DNA of 64,000 nt from contig NZ_CP084469.1 in the NCBI RefSeq assembly GCF_020405205.1, positions 620,001-684,000 of the forward strand, read 5' to 3'. Source of the DNA: Natrinema salinisoli. GTDB taxonomy: Archaea > Halobacteriota > Halobacteria > Halobacteriales > Natrialbaceae. Under the pieces are notes generated by a model that saw only the letters and a list, made by a program, of their open reading frames with translations, was not told the origin of the DNA and did no database searches. Below are positions 35,745-43,903 of this stretch, piece after piece. Each line of letters begins with the position of its first letter. Position 1 is the first letter of the stretch. The position numbers were made by a program, and so were the translations under genes.

Positions 35745-36410
35745 ATGACTCAGACCAGAGAGACGGAATCAGTGGATCTCACTACGGTGTGTCACGTGCG
35801 TGCGCCGCTGTTGCTCGAGCCGATCGACGAACAGATCGAGACGCTCCAGGCCTGCGAATCGGAGGGCGCGATCGACGACCTGCTGATCCGGAGCTGGCCC
35901 AAGGAAGTCGCACTGTCGGAGGAAAGTCCCCATCAGGAAGTCTTCACGAACTACGAGACGCTCACACAGTGGGCCGACGAGCGCGGCGTGACGGTCCGGC
36001 CGCCGTTCAGGGAGCGCTCGACGACCTCTCAGGTGACTGGGAAGACGCGAGACCTCCTCGTGACGCCGCTGCTCTGTCTTGAACTCTACGCCGACGACGA
36101 GTTGCTCGGCGTGTTCCCCCACTCCGACGAGACGACCGACGAGACGTACACCACCGACGAAGCGATCGCCACGCTCCGAACCGGCGAACTTCCGACGCCG
36201 CTCGGCTCGAGGGAGCCTGCAGCGGAGGAATTCGAGTCGACGACGTCGACGAACTGCCCCGACTGCGGCGGTACGCTGATCGACGGGCAAGGGCTGTTCG
36301 GCTGTAGCGATTGCGGGTGGGTCGGGACCGTCACCCAGTCCGGCCGACGCGAGTCGCGGTCGAATCAGCACGCACGGGACAGCGAGTCACCGGTCGTCGA
36401 AACGCGATAA
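35745..36410 (+). CDS. Haloarchaeal protein of unknown function with C-terminal zinc ribbon
   Basis: A 221-residue protein. The N-terminal part (VCHVRAPLLLEPIDEQIETLQACESEGAIDDLLIRSWPKEVAL) resembles haloarchaeal HTH-associated proteins of unknown function. A zinc ribbon follows (C171, C174, C187, C190: CPDCGG ... GLFGCSDCGW). A TATA-like CATTTATTGG at about 35707-35716 puts the transcript start within about 10 nt of the ATG. I recall related proteins only as hypothetical regulators. No operon partner: the next gene is on the other strand. Confidence 0.7.
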   Translation: MTQTRETESVDLTTVCHVRAPLLLEPIDEQIETLQACESEGAIDDLLIRSWPKEVALSEESPHQEVFTNYETLTQWADERGVTVRPPFRERSTTSQVTGKTRDLLVTPLLCLELYADDELLGVFPHSDETTDETYTTDEAIATLRTGELPTPLGSREPAAEEFESTTSTNCPDCGGTLIDGQGLFGCSDCGWVGTVTQSGRRESRSNQHARDSESPVVETR

Positions 36411-36461
36411 GCAGTAACCGAGAAAGCGGCGAACCGGTCGGGACCGGACGGAACTCGTCTG

Positions 36462-37490
36462 CTACTCGGTAGCGAACTCCGCGCCGTACTCGGCGTCGAT
36501 TTCGACCGTCGACCCGGTCGTGACGAAATCGACCGTTTCCGCCTCCGTTCCGAGCGCCGACTTGAGGCGCTCCTGGTCGACCCGATCCTCGCTGCTGTAC
36601 GTGACGACCGCGTTGGCGGTCGCAGCGGAGTCGACTCCGGTTACCGCGAGTTGCTGGTGGACGCCGTAAGACCCCTCGAAGGAGCCGAATTCGAACTGGA
36701 GACTATCGTTGTCGCTCGCCTGGTCGTCCGCGAGCGTCTCGGACGCGAACTCGTCGCTGTCGGTGTATAGACAGCAGGCGATCCCGCCGTTTTCGCCGGC
36801 GCGGAGCAGGCGATCGAACTCCTCGTCGGCCTCGTGTTTCGGCTCTCGATCGCCCGCCGCCGTCGCGACCGTTCGCTCGACGGCTGCGACCGGATCGAAG
36901 TCGGACTCGCTTCCCCTCGAGTAGGAATACGCGTACACGTCGCCGGAGACGCCGATGATCTCGTCGCTCTCGCCGTCACTGTAGACGACGTACGCGTCTC
37001 CCTCGCTTTCGACCGTATAGCCGGCCGACTCGAGATCCGTCGCGAGGCCGTCGCGGTCGTACGAGCCGACGAGCGCGTAGACGCCGTCGGCGTAGACGAA
37101 CTGTTCCTCGCCATCGGCCGTCTCGTTGTTTCCGAGATACGCGTCACGGCCGGCAGAGGTGCTGAGCTGTTGGATCCCGAACGAGCAGAGGAGTGCGACG
37201 ACGACGGGGTTAGCGACGAGCAGGTCCGTCGGTTCCTGCCCCGCCTCGGCACCCTCGTCGTTGAGCAGGGTATTCATCGTACTGACGCCGATCGCCCCGT
37301 AAAAGTACGCCGAGCGATCGTTCGTCGGGAGTACCGAGGCGTACGACGGGAGGTCGCCGACGGGCTGGTCGCCGTCGTCATCGTCGTCGGTACCGTTGCC
37401 GTTTCCATCGGACGACTCCGAGCACCCGGCGAGGAGCGCCATTCCGCCGCCGAGTAAACTCAGCGCCTTCCGTCGGTGAAGGTCGGTCAT
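36462..37490 (-). CDS. Tat-type lipoprotein of unknown function
   Basis: A 342-residue exported protein. The leader has RR at 6-7 and a lipobox LLAGC with Cys23, followed by an Asn/Gly/Asp-rich linker. The mature part (about 45-342) is acidic with two similar alpha/beta sections and no motif I recognise (for example FVYADGVYALVGSYDRDGLATDLESAGYTVE). Cell-surface location by lipid anchor is the only firm inference. It ends close to the end of the preceding plus-strand gene (convergent). Confidence 0.8.
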   Translation of the reverse strand: MTDLHRRKALSLLGGGMALLAGCSESSDGNGNGTDDDDDGDQPVGDLPSYASVLPTNDRSAYFYGAIGVSTMNTLLNDEGAEAGQEPTDLLVANPVVVALLCSFGIQQLSTSAGRDAYLGNNETADGEEQFVYADGVYALVGSYDRDGLATDLESAGYTVESEGDAYVVYSDGESDEIIGVSGDVYAYSYSRGSESDFDPVAAVERTVATAAGDREPKHEADEEFDRLLRAGENGGIACCLYTDSDEFASETLADDQASDNDSLQFEFGSFEGSYGVHQQLAVTGVDSAATANAVVTYSSEDRVDQERLKSALGTEAETVDFVTTGSTVEIDAEYGAEFATE

Positions 37491-37578
37491 CCCATGTTGC
37501 TGGTTACTGGGAACGTATTACTGTACTGGCCACCGAACGGGGCTGTTTTGAGCGGTTTGACAGGTCTGTATCGGTCGA

Positions 37579-38334
37579 TCAGTTTTCGGCAGGCCGCTCC
37601 GTTGCTCGTCGAAGGAGACCGAGCAGCGTGTTCGCCTCCCGTTCCGTGAGGTCGGCCCGTCCGTACACCCGTCGGAGCATCCGCATCGTCTTGTCGCGTT
37701 TCTCCTCGGGGTGATTGATCTCCTCGAGTAGTGCCGCCCACTGGTCGTAGAGCCGGTCGATAGTCGGCTCGGGGGCCCGGACGCGCTCGAGGTCGGGGAG
37801 CTGCGTCTCCTCGAGGGCGAGCGACCGGAGTTCGTAGAGCGTGATCGTGGCGGCCTGCCCGAGATTGAGCACGGGGTAGTCGGCGTTCGCCGGGATCGAG
37901 CAGATTTCGTCGATCCGGGCGAGTTCCTCGTTCGTCAGGCCGACGCGTTCGCGACCGAAGACGAGGGCGGTCGGTGCCTCGACGGTGGGCAATCGGTCGG
38001 CCAACTCGGCGGGCGTCGAATAGGGGAACCGCATGTGACTCCGGTCGTCCTCGTTGGTCACTGCCGTACACCCGATCGTGTGATAGGTCTCGACGAGGTG
38101 ATCGAAACTGATCTCCTCGGCGTTCGGGAGCACGTCCTCTCGAGCGTGTCCCGCGAAGCCGTACGCTTCGCCATCGGGGTCGAGGTCTGGCGGATCGACG
38201 AGCAGGAGCTCCTCGAAGCCGAAGTTCTTCATCGCTCGAGCGATGGTGCCGACGTTGCCGGGTGATTGAGCGTCGACGACGGCGACGGCCGGGACGGTCC
38301 GACCCGCATCCGTATCGGACGTATCGTCGCTCAT
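37579..38334 (-). CDS. trmJ: tRNA (Nm32) methyltransferase TrmJ, SPOUT family
   Basis: A 251-residue SPOUT methyltransferase. It begins with VAVVDAQSPGNVGTIARAMKNFGFEELLLVDPP, and the knot region is ALVFGRERVGLTNEELARIDEICSIPANADYPVLNLGQAATITLYEL, both typical of TrmJ. The C-terminal helical part (LYDQWAALLEEINHPEEKRDKTMRMLRRVYGRADLTEREANTLLGLLRR) also matches. TrmJ 2'-O-methylates tRNA position 32. Its gene is the last on this strand before the replication origin region. Confidence 0.92.
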   Translation of the reverse strand: MSDDTSDTDAGRTVPAVAVVDAQSPGNVGTIARAMKNFGFEELLLVDPPDLDPDGEAYGFAGHAREDVLPNAEEISFDHLVETYHTIGCTAVTNEDDRSHMRFPYSTPAELADRLPTVEAPTALVFGRERVGLTNEELARIDEICSIPANADYPVLNLGQAATITLYELRSLALEETQLPDLERVRAPEPTIDRLYDQWAALLEEINHPEEKRDKTMRMLRRVYGRADLTEREANTLLGLLRRATERPAEN

Positions 38335-38534
38335 CGGTTCGTCGATCGGCGGAACGTACGGTGAGCGATGCTCGGTACTAGTTCTCTCACAGTAGCTTCG
38401 ACAAGAGCGACTCTCGACGGAGACGCTGTCACGGTGGCCACATTCATACCCGGAGTTCCGAACGGGAAGACAAAAAGGAGCGCGTTGTCCGCTCGTTCGA
38501 TGGCTCGGTGGAGAAACCGGAGATAGTGACAGTA

Positions 38535-38640
38535 GCTGGTTTTCTTTTCGCCTTTCTTCTCCTTCTTTCTCCTTCTTCGAATAAGAACTAGCTAGAACTA
38601 GCCTTCTACAATCTAGAACAGTAATTTAGAATCAGATGCG
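38535..38640. other. Pyrimidine- and AT-rich tract, candidate DNA unwinding element
   Basis: A long C/T-rich stretch (about 38535-38580, several CTTTCTTCTCC-like units) is followed by AT-rich DNA with repeats of CTAGAAC/TAGAACT (38586-38625). It is the least GC-rich DNA in the origin region and lies to one side of the long inverted repeats, where melting would be expected. Assignment is by composition and position only. Confidence 0.55.
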
Positions 38641-38729
38641 ATCCGGCCTGAGATCAGCGTGAGCGACGTATCGTGGCGCGGTCCGTTTCTTGTATTCGCC
38701 GATCATGTCGGCGAACAGTGAGAGAGGGA

Positions 38730-38751
38730 CACACCCCCCTCGCGTTTGTAA
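38730..38751 (-). repeat. Origin recognition box, left arm of a perfect inverted repeat
   Basis: The minus strand reads TTACAAACGCGAG followed by GGGGGTGTG, a 22-bp sequence repeated exactly on the plus strand at 38876-38897. The run of G after the core matches the G-string found in haloarchaeal ORBs. Orc1/Cdc6 is the expected binder. Confidence 0.8.
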
Positions 38752-38875
38752 GCGTATCTAGGTGTGGGAGTCCTGTGTTGGAACACACCAGTGCCGCGGA
38801 TGTAAATTCTCCTGGAAAAAGGGCTCTAATTCTGGATATCCCGAGATAATTCTCTCCGGCCCCACACTATTGCCG

Positions 38876-38897
38876 TTACAAACGCGAGGGGGGTGTG
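38876..38897 (+). repeat. Origin recognition box, right arm of a perfect inverted repeat
   Basis: The plus strand reads TTACAAACGCGAG then GGGGGTGTG, exactly the reverse complement of 38730-38751. The arms are 124 bp apart, pointing outward with their G runs. Perfect identity over 22 bp is strong evidence of a functional site. Confidence 0.8.
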
Positions 38898-39046
38898 CCC
38901 CCCGTGGTGAATCATCGAACTGTTCGTTCGGTCTCCGTCCGAGTCGATTTCGGGCCGCAATGTCGGTATCCCGTTCGCGACCGAAAAGCGGGATTCGCTC
39001 TCAGAGATCGGCTATAACGCCCCTTATACGGTAGAAAAACTAATCT

Positions 39047-39068
39047 TTACATACGCGATGGGGGTGTC
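39047..39068 (+). repeat. Third, near-matching origin recognition box
   Basis: TTACATACGCGAT followed by GGGGGTGTC differs at three of 22 positions from the long repeats and has the same orientation as the right arm. It lies 172 bp upstream of the orc1/cdc6 start. A still weaker match, TTACATCCGCGAT, is at 39177-39189, overlapping the promoter region, which could link initiator binding to autoregulation. Confidence 0.65.
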
Positions 39069-39239
39069 CGCCCCGATTTCCGGTATCGAACGCTATTAGA
39101 AGCGCGAGGGCGGCGACCCGTAAGTCGCTCAGCCATGCGGCCGAGAATACCCGTTCGAGTCCCTCAACCGGACGGTTTACATCCGCGATCGATCCCCACA
39201 TCTTTATTTCAATCCAGTTGAAAGGGACGGCACATCGCA

Positions 39240-40469
39240 ATGTCCGCCAACGACGATCGAGACCCGCTCTTTCGGTACGACGATCCGGTCTTCGCCGACG
39301 AGCGCCTGCTCGAGATCACGCACCTGCCCGGCCCGGATCGGATCGTCGGTCGCGACGAGCAGATGCAACGGGTTGCGGACGCCCTGAACCCGGCGATCTT
39401 CGGGAGCGAACCCAACCATCTGTTCATCTTCGGCAAGACCGGCACTGGCAAATCGCTCATTTCGCGGTCGGTCACCCAGCGAGTGATCACCGAGGCCGAA
39501 CACGACGACATCACGGTCCGGTACGCGTTCATCGACTGCGGCGAGCAAAATACGGAGGCGTCCATCGTCAAGACGATCGCCCAGATCGTCAACGAACCGG
39601 ACGCGAGCGGCGTCACCGTTCCCGACCGCGGCCTCGGCACCGGCGACTACTACAAGCGCCTCTGGCAGGCCATCGATCACTGTACCGACGTTACCATCGT
39701 CATCCTCGACGAGATCGACATGCTCGAGGACGACGAGGTCCTCCGAAAGCTCTCTCGAGCAGGCGAGAACCGACGCATCTCCGACTCGAGTATCGGCATC
39801 ATCGGCATCTCGAACAAGATCGACTTCCCGGATCACCTCTCCGAACGCGTCAAGTCGAGCCTCTCGCGGGACGAACTGGTCTTCTCGCCCTACGACGCCA
39901 ACCAGCTCGTCGAGATCCTCGAGAAACGCCGCGACGCGTTTCACGACGGCGTCCTCTCCGACGACGTCATTCCCCTGACGGCCGCCCTCGCGGCGCAGGA
40001 ACACGGCGACGCCCGCAAGGCCATCGACATCCTCCGGAACGCGGGTCGCATCGCGAAGAAGCGAAACGAAACGCGAGTCACCGCGGATCACGTCCGCGAC
40101 GCCAAGGAGAAGACCGAGGCCGACCGCTTCAACGAGTTGATCGAGGGCTCTCCCCAGCAGGCGAAAGCGATCCTCTACTCGCTCACCCTGCTGACCGAAA
40201 ACAGTTCGGAGAAGGAGTTCCCGACGAAGATCATCTACAACCAGTACAAGGAGGTTGCCCGGCGGCTCGACTTCGACGTCCTCTCCGAGCGCCGCGTGCA
40301 GGAAATACTTCAGGAACAGAACTTCCTCAACGTCATCCAGTCCGAGCGCGAAGGCCGCGGCCGCGGTCGCGGCGCACACGCCAAACACCGCCTCCTCGAG
40401 AACCCCTCGATCGTCAAGAAGGTGCTCCTGCGGGACTCGCGACTGGCCGTGCTCGAGGACGAGGAGTAA
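39240..40469 (+). CDS. orc1/cdc6: Orc1/Cdc6 replication initiator
   Basis: A 409-residue AAA+ protein. Walker A is GKTGTGKS (65-72), Walker B is VTIVILDEIDML (about 155-166), sensor 1 IGIIGISNK, and arginine/sensor-2 region HGDARKAIDILRNAGRIA. A winged-helix domain (about 300-400) carries the DNA-binding part, with QEQNFLNVIQSEREGRGRGRGAHAKHRLLENP. It binds ORBs to open the origin and load MCM. A TATA-like ATCTTTATTTC lies at 39200-39210, giving a short leader. It is adjacent to its probable origin. Confidence 0.96.
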   Translation: MSANDDRDPLFRYDDPVFADERLLEITHLPGPDRIVGRDEQMQRVADALNPAIFGSEPNHLFIFGKTGTGKSLISRSVTQRVITEAEHDDITVRYAFIDCGEQNTEASIVKTIAQIVNEPDASGVTVPDRGLGTGDYYKRLWQAIDHCTDVTIVILDEIDMLEDDEVLRKLSRAGENRRISDSSIGIIGISNKIDFPDHLSERVKSSLSRDELVFSPYDANQLVEILEKRRDAFHDGVLSDDVIPLTAALAAQEHGDARKAIDILRNAGRIAKKRNETRVTADHVRDAKEKTEADRFNELIEGSPQQAKAILYSLTLLTENSSEKEFPTKIIYNQYKEVARRLDFDVLSERRVQEILQEQNFLNVIQSEREGRGRGRGAHAKHRLLENPSIVKKVLLRDSRLAVLEDEE

Positions 40470-40548
40470 ATCCTCGTCGGCCACTACACGCTGCACTCGA
40501 GTTCGCCGGAACCGCGATACCTTTTTGCCTCGCTTCCTCAGACCGGAT

Positions 40549-41742
40549 ATGAACACCGTCGATGCCGCCGGACTGGGAATCGGGGACGACCACCCGCCTC
40601 GAATCATGGGCGTGTTGAACGTTAGCGAAGAGTCCCCCTACGACCCGAGCGTCTTCGACGACCCCGGCGAGGCGGCCCGCTACGTCGACGAGGACCTGAT
40701 CGGTGAGGGCGCCGATATCGTGGACATCGGCCTCGAGTCGGCGAACAAGCGCTTCGACGTGCTCTCGGCCGAGGAGGAACTCGAGCGGCTTCACGTCGCG
40801 CTCGAAACCATCGAGAGCGTCTCCGGAGACGCGATCTTCTCGATCGAGACGCGCTACGCGGACGTGGCCGACGAGGCGCTTTCGCAGGGGTTCGACATGG
40901 TCAACGACATCTGCGGGTTCGCCGATCCGGAGATGCCCGCGGTCTGTGAGGACCACGATGTCGCGGTCGCGAAGATGGCGAGTCCGCCGGATATCGAACG
41001 GCCGGGTGCGGTCGAGGAGACGGACTGGGCGGCGCGGAAGTCACCGGAGTGGGCGTCGCAGGCAGACTACGTCGATCAGGTCTACGAGGCACTGAAACAG
41101 AACGGGCTGACGGACAAGACGATTATCGACCCCGCGTTCGGCGGGTGGAGCGAGGCGCAAACGGTCGCGGACGACCGCGAGACCTTCCGCCGACTTCGGG
41201 AGTTCCGGGCCCTCGATCGGCCGATGCTGGTTTCGATCAACCGGAAGAACTTCCTCGGGGAGATCGCGGACCGCGAGACCGAGGAGCGACTCCCGGTCAG
41301 CCTCGCGGCGACCTCGATGGCCGTCGAGCGCGGCGCACACGTGATCCGAACACACGACGTTGCCGAAACCAGGGACGCAGCACTGATCGGAAAGGCCTTC
41401 ACCGAGCGGTCGAGCGCTACCGCCGAGGGAGTCACGGTTTCGCAACTGGACGTTCGCTCGACTCGCGAGTTTCGGGCCCAGCTCAGAGAGCGTGGGATCG
41501 ATCCCGCGTTCGCCGACGACTGGCAGACCCAACTCCTCGAGGTCGAGGGTCTCGACGCCGACGCCAGCGAGCGATTGATTTCGATCGCGACCGAGCACGG
41601 CGTGGACGTCCAACGCGCGTCTGACGTGCGACTTATTCTCATGGGATCGACGGGATCCGTTTCCGATGTATCAGGACGCCTGAGTGAAGAAAACGGACGT
41701 CTCGGTCGTCTCGGGGAGAAGCTGTCAACACTGCTGCGTTAA
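40549..41742 (+). CDS. Divergent dihydropteroate-synthase-family protein
   Basis: A 397-residue pterin-binding TIM-barrel protein. Family blocks are visible: RIMGVLNVSEESPYDPSVF (19-24 on), ADIVDIGLESANKRF (D59 on), MVNDICGFADPEMP, and IIDPAFGG. Canonical DHPS has TPDSFSDGG and the DIGGESTRPG loop; here these read SEESPYDPS and DIGLESANKR, so pABA-binding residues are altered. A C-terminal extension (about 300-397) has no match I recognise. mptE lies downstream on the same strand, which supports a pterin role, but true DHPS activity is uncertain. The ATG at 40549 fits the barrel start. Confidence 0.75.
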   Translation: MNTVDAAGLGIGDDHPPRIMGVLNVSEESPYDPSVFDDPGEAARYVDEDLIGEGADIVDIGLESANKRFDVLSAEEELERLHVALETIESVSGDAIFSIETRYADVADEALSQGFDMVNDICGFADPEMPAVCEDHDVAVAKMASPPDIERPGAVEETDWAARKSPEWASQADYVDQVYEALKQNGLTDKTIIDPAFGGWSEAQTVADDRETFRRLREFRALDRPMLVSINRKNFLGEIADRETEERLPVSLAATSMAVERGAHVIRTHDVAETRDAALIGKAFTERSSATAEGVTVSQLDVRSTREFRAQLRERGIDPAFADDWQTQLLEVEGLDADASERLISIATEHGVDVQRASDVRLILMGSTGSVSDVSGRLSEENGRLGRLGEKLSTLLR

Positions 41743-41994
41743 GAGAAAGCTTATGCCGGATGCTTCGAAAGGGGGGAGTGGACGCCGGGCGGCCTCCCGG
41801 GTAGGGGTACTTTGGAGGCGACCCCCGGCCCATAACACGGAATTATTGTGGTGCTACGTTGCCCAGTGACGACCAGGTCCTTCGCCCGGTAGTGACACGG
41901 ATCATATAGGTATGGGCGCTGCCGTCGCCATCGATCGGGCCGGCTGTCGATACCGAACACCCAAATCCGTAGAGCGACGAGCACGGATAGCGAC
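41743..41994 (+). ncRNA. Candidate structured RNA or leader between the DHPS-like gene and mptE
   Basis: A TATA-like AAGCTTATG (41747-41755) would start a transcript near 41775. The first 60 nt can fold as a two-helix hairpin: GCCGGG (41784-41789) with CCCGGC (41824-41829), and inside it GCCTCC (41792-41797) with GGAGGC (41814-41819), with a 16-nt G-rich loop and a small internal loop. AACACGG follows just after the lower helix, and an ACA there could be an H/ACA box. A second TATA-like ATCATATAGG (41901-41910) likely drives mptE. No known RNA family was recognised; a guide RNA, a leader or a coincidental hairpin remain possible. Confidence 0.4.
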
Positions 41995-42696
41995 ATGGAG
42001 TTCGACGAGTGGGAGCCGGTTTACGACGCGATCCTTCGAGATTTCGGCTACGACCGAGCCGGCGACGAGCGGGGACGTGATCTCCTCGCAGCCCGCCTCG
42101 AGGAGTCGTTCGACCCGACCGAACTGCCGATCGACCCCGACACGACCGTCGCCATCGCCGGTGCCGGTCCGTCCCTCGAGACCGAAGCGAACCTCGAGCG
42201 GGCTCGCGAGGCCGACGTGGTCGTCGCCGCGTCGACAGCCGTGGATACCCTCGCGAGCCACGGTATCGACGCCGACTGCATGGTGACCGACCTCGACAAG
42301 AACCCGGAGACGGTCGAACGACTCACGGCGGACGACGTTCCGGTCGCGGTTCACGGCCACGGGGACAATCTCGAGGCGATACGCGACGTCGTCCCGAACT
42401 GTGACGATGCGTACGTGCTCCCGACGACGCAGGCCGCACCGCGCGGACCGGTTCGGAACTTCGGCGGGTTTACCGACGGAGATCGGGCGGCGTTCCTCGC
42501 CGATCATCTCGGGGCCGGCCGACTGACCTTCGTCGGCTGGGATTTCGACGATCCCGGGGTCGATACGCCGAAAGCGCGCAAACTCGAGTGGGCCGAGCGC
42601 CTCCTCGCCTGGCTCGAGTCGCGCCGGACCGAACGGTTCGCGGTACTCGACGGACGACGTGACGCGATCGACACCGGTGTCCTCCCGATCGAGTAG
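41995..42696 (+). CDS. mptE: 6-hydroxymethyl-7,8-dihydropterin pyrophosphokinase (MptE-type)
   Basis: A 233-residue protein of the DUF115/MptE family, the archaeal functional replacement of FolK. Markers: FDEWEPVYDAILRDFGYDRAGDERGRDLL, the turn VAIAGAGPSLE, ADCMVTDLDKNPETVERL, and FGGFTDGDRAAFLADHLGA. It transfers pyrophosphate from ATP to 6-hydroxymethyl-dihydropterin, a step of folate/tetrahydropterin synthesis. The DHPS-like gene lies upstream on the same strand, consistent with the pathway. The 250-bp gap in between holds a possible structured RNA. Confidence 0.88.
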   Translation: MEFDEWEPVYDAILRDFGYDRAGDERGRDLLAARLEESFDPTELPIDPDTTVAIAGAGPSLETEANLERAREADVVVAASTAVDTLASHGIDADCMVTDLDKNPETVERLTADDVPVAVHGHGDNLEAIRDVVPNCDDAYVLPTTQAAPRGPVRNFGGFTDGDRAAFLADHLGAGRLTFVGWDFDDPGVDTPKARKLEWAERLLAWLESRRTERFAVLDGRRDAIDTGVLPIE

Positions 42697-42725
42697 CGCC
42701 GACTCGATGACACCTCACGCCGCAG

Positions 42726-42911
42726 TCACTCGATTCGGTATTCGACGATGTCGGTGCCGCCACAGGCCGGACACGTCGTCGCTGACTCGAGGGTCATCCC
42801 ACATCGACGACACTCCTCGATGATGGATCGATCGTTTACTCGGCCGAGAACGGCCGCGAGCGCTTTTCGTATCGGTGACCGCGTCGTAGTACCGTTTTCC
42901 TGGCTCTGCAT
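42726..42911 (-). CDS. 61-residue zinc-ribbon protein
   Basis: Small protein with four paired cysteines (C34-x2-C37 and C47-x2-C50: ECRRCGMTLESATTCPACGG), a zinc ribbon as in many haloarchaeal microproteins. The first 30 residues are polar and slightly basic. Convergent with mptE. Its role is not known. An ATG at 42911 opens the frame, and the acid/base balance and Cys spacing support it being real. Confidence 0.7.
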   Translation of the reverse strand: MQSQENGTTTRSPIRKALAAVLGRVNDRSIIEECRRCGMTLESATTCPACGGTDIVEYRIE

Positions 42912-43223
42912 GCTCGTTCAGTCTCGGATATCACAATTCGTTATTGTCTAGTTATACGCACAGTCACGGTAGCGTTGATCCCCGAAACGAAGTAATCAGT
43001 GCCTACGGCCTTCGAGTTACTACTTCTGGGCTGTGTCGCGAAGGGTCCGTATCGACCGGGGTCGACGAACTGCGATGTCGACCTGAGACGACTGTCGGGT
43101 ATTTCGCCGCTGTCCCGGTCCCCTTTGCCTTAGACCGTCACCTCCGAAAACCGCCGTCGTGGAGCACATAATGAAAAAATGTTGGTAATAACGGTTAAGA
43201 CGATTAGGTGATCACGATACGAC
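42912..43223. other. Intergenic region between the zinc-ribbon gene and a membrane protein gene
   Basis: About 310 bp separating two divergent genes, so it should hold both promoters. TAGTTATACG (42949-42958) could be the TATA box of the zinc-ribbon gene on the other strand. No gene, RNA or repeat was identified. Confidence 0.4.
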
Positions 43224-43664
43224 GTGGATCAACGACTCATCGCAACGACGCCGTTTATACTCTATCTGGCACTCTGTGGGTTGTTCGGGATCGCCCTGTC
43301 GACGGCCGATGCCCCCCTCACTCAGGGCCAACCGGCGTTTATCGCCACCGTCGGCCTGGTCGGGCCGCTCGTCGCGATCGGGTTGATCTGGGCGCAAAAT
43401 TACTCGTACGGTGCGCCAGTTCTCGTCTCGACGATGCTCACCAACGCCTGGTTCGTCACCTACTTCTTTTTCATTCACGACAACCCGGCGAACGTCTTCG
43501 CGGTCTCTGGAACCGGCGCGACAGCGCTTCTCGCTGGAACCGTGGGCCTCATCGCAGGCTCGCTGTTGACCGCCGGCGTGGGCTGTTGGCTGTGGTACCG
43601 CGAGAGCCCGGGATTCCGATCGGCAATCCACCGACTTGTGGGTCCGTCGGACGCGCGGAACTGA
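43224..43664 (+). CDS. Four-helix membrane protein of unknown function
   Basis: A 146-residue membrane protein with four hydrophobic segments (about 8-26, 40-60, 64-86 and 98-122) and a hydrophilic C-terminus. GTG at 43224 is the start (GTG GAT CAA). It contains a hydrophobic run with FVTYFFFIHDN. I recognise no family; similar small membrane proteins occur as orphans in haloarchaea. It is not co-oriented with a close partner. Confidence 0.65.
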   Translation: MDQRLIATTPFILYLALCGLFGIALSTADAPLTQGQPAFIATVGLVGPLVAIGLIWAQNYSYGAPVLVSTMLTNAWFVTYFFFIHDNPANVFAVSGTGATALLAGTVGLIAGSLLTAGVGCWLWYRESPGFRSAIHRLVGPSDARN

Positions 43665-43868
43665 TCGAAACAGCGATCATGCGGCCTCCCTTCTCTCGTC
43701 GGGAGACTCGATCTAGTGTTGAGGCGGGCCGCTGAAATGGCGGATCGTTGCCGAGAACGGTCCGTTACGTGGGCTGGTATCCGCTATCTTATCGAATAAT
43801 GCTTACAAACACGATTTACACGCGAGCAAGGTGTATTAATATAATTATGAATTTATTTTCAATAATCA

Positions 43869-43880
43869 GATATATAAAGC
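43869..43880 (+). promoter_or_regulatory. TATA box of the TAXI-TRAP operon
   Basis: GATATATAAAGC ends 23 bp before the ATG at 43904, which predicts a transcription start within about 5 nt of the start codon, that is a nearly leaderless mRNA. The region before it (43800-43870) is strongly AT-rich. Confidence 0.65.
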
Positions 43881-43903
43881 TACATAGTATGTGTCGAATA
43901 TAG

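Larger units (their letters stand above)
38335..39239. other. Probable replication origin (oriC-type) upstream of orc1/cdc6
   Basis: A 905-bp region without genes, immediately before the initiator gene. It contains a perfect 22-bp inverted repeat of G-string type (separate entries), two weaker direct copies nearer the gene, and a pyrimidine/AT-rich tract around 38535-38640 that could unwind. TTCTCCTGGAAAAAGGG (38807-38823), between the two long repeats, looks like an ORB-type core. Haloarchaeal origins have just this arrangement: ORBs flanking an unwinding element beside orc1/cdc6. Which of the several origins it is cannot be told from the window. Confidence 0.8.

Noticed and set aside
41751-41996. 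Minus-strand ORF across the mptE leader
   Set aside because: Pro/Arg-rich with no homology pattern; the DNA is better explained as a leader or RNA gene.
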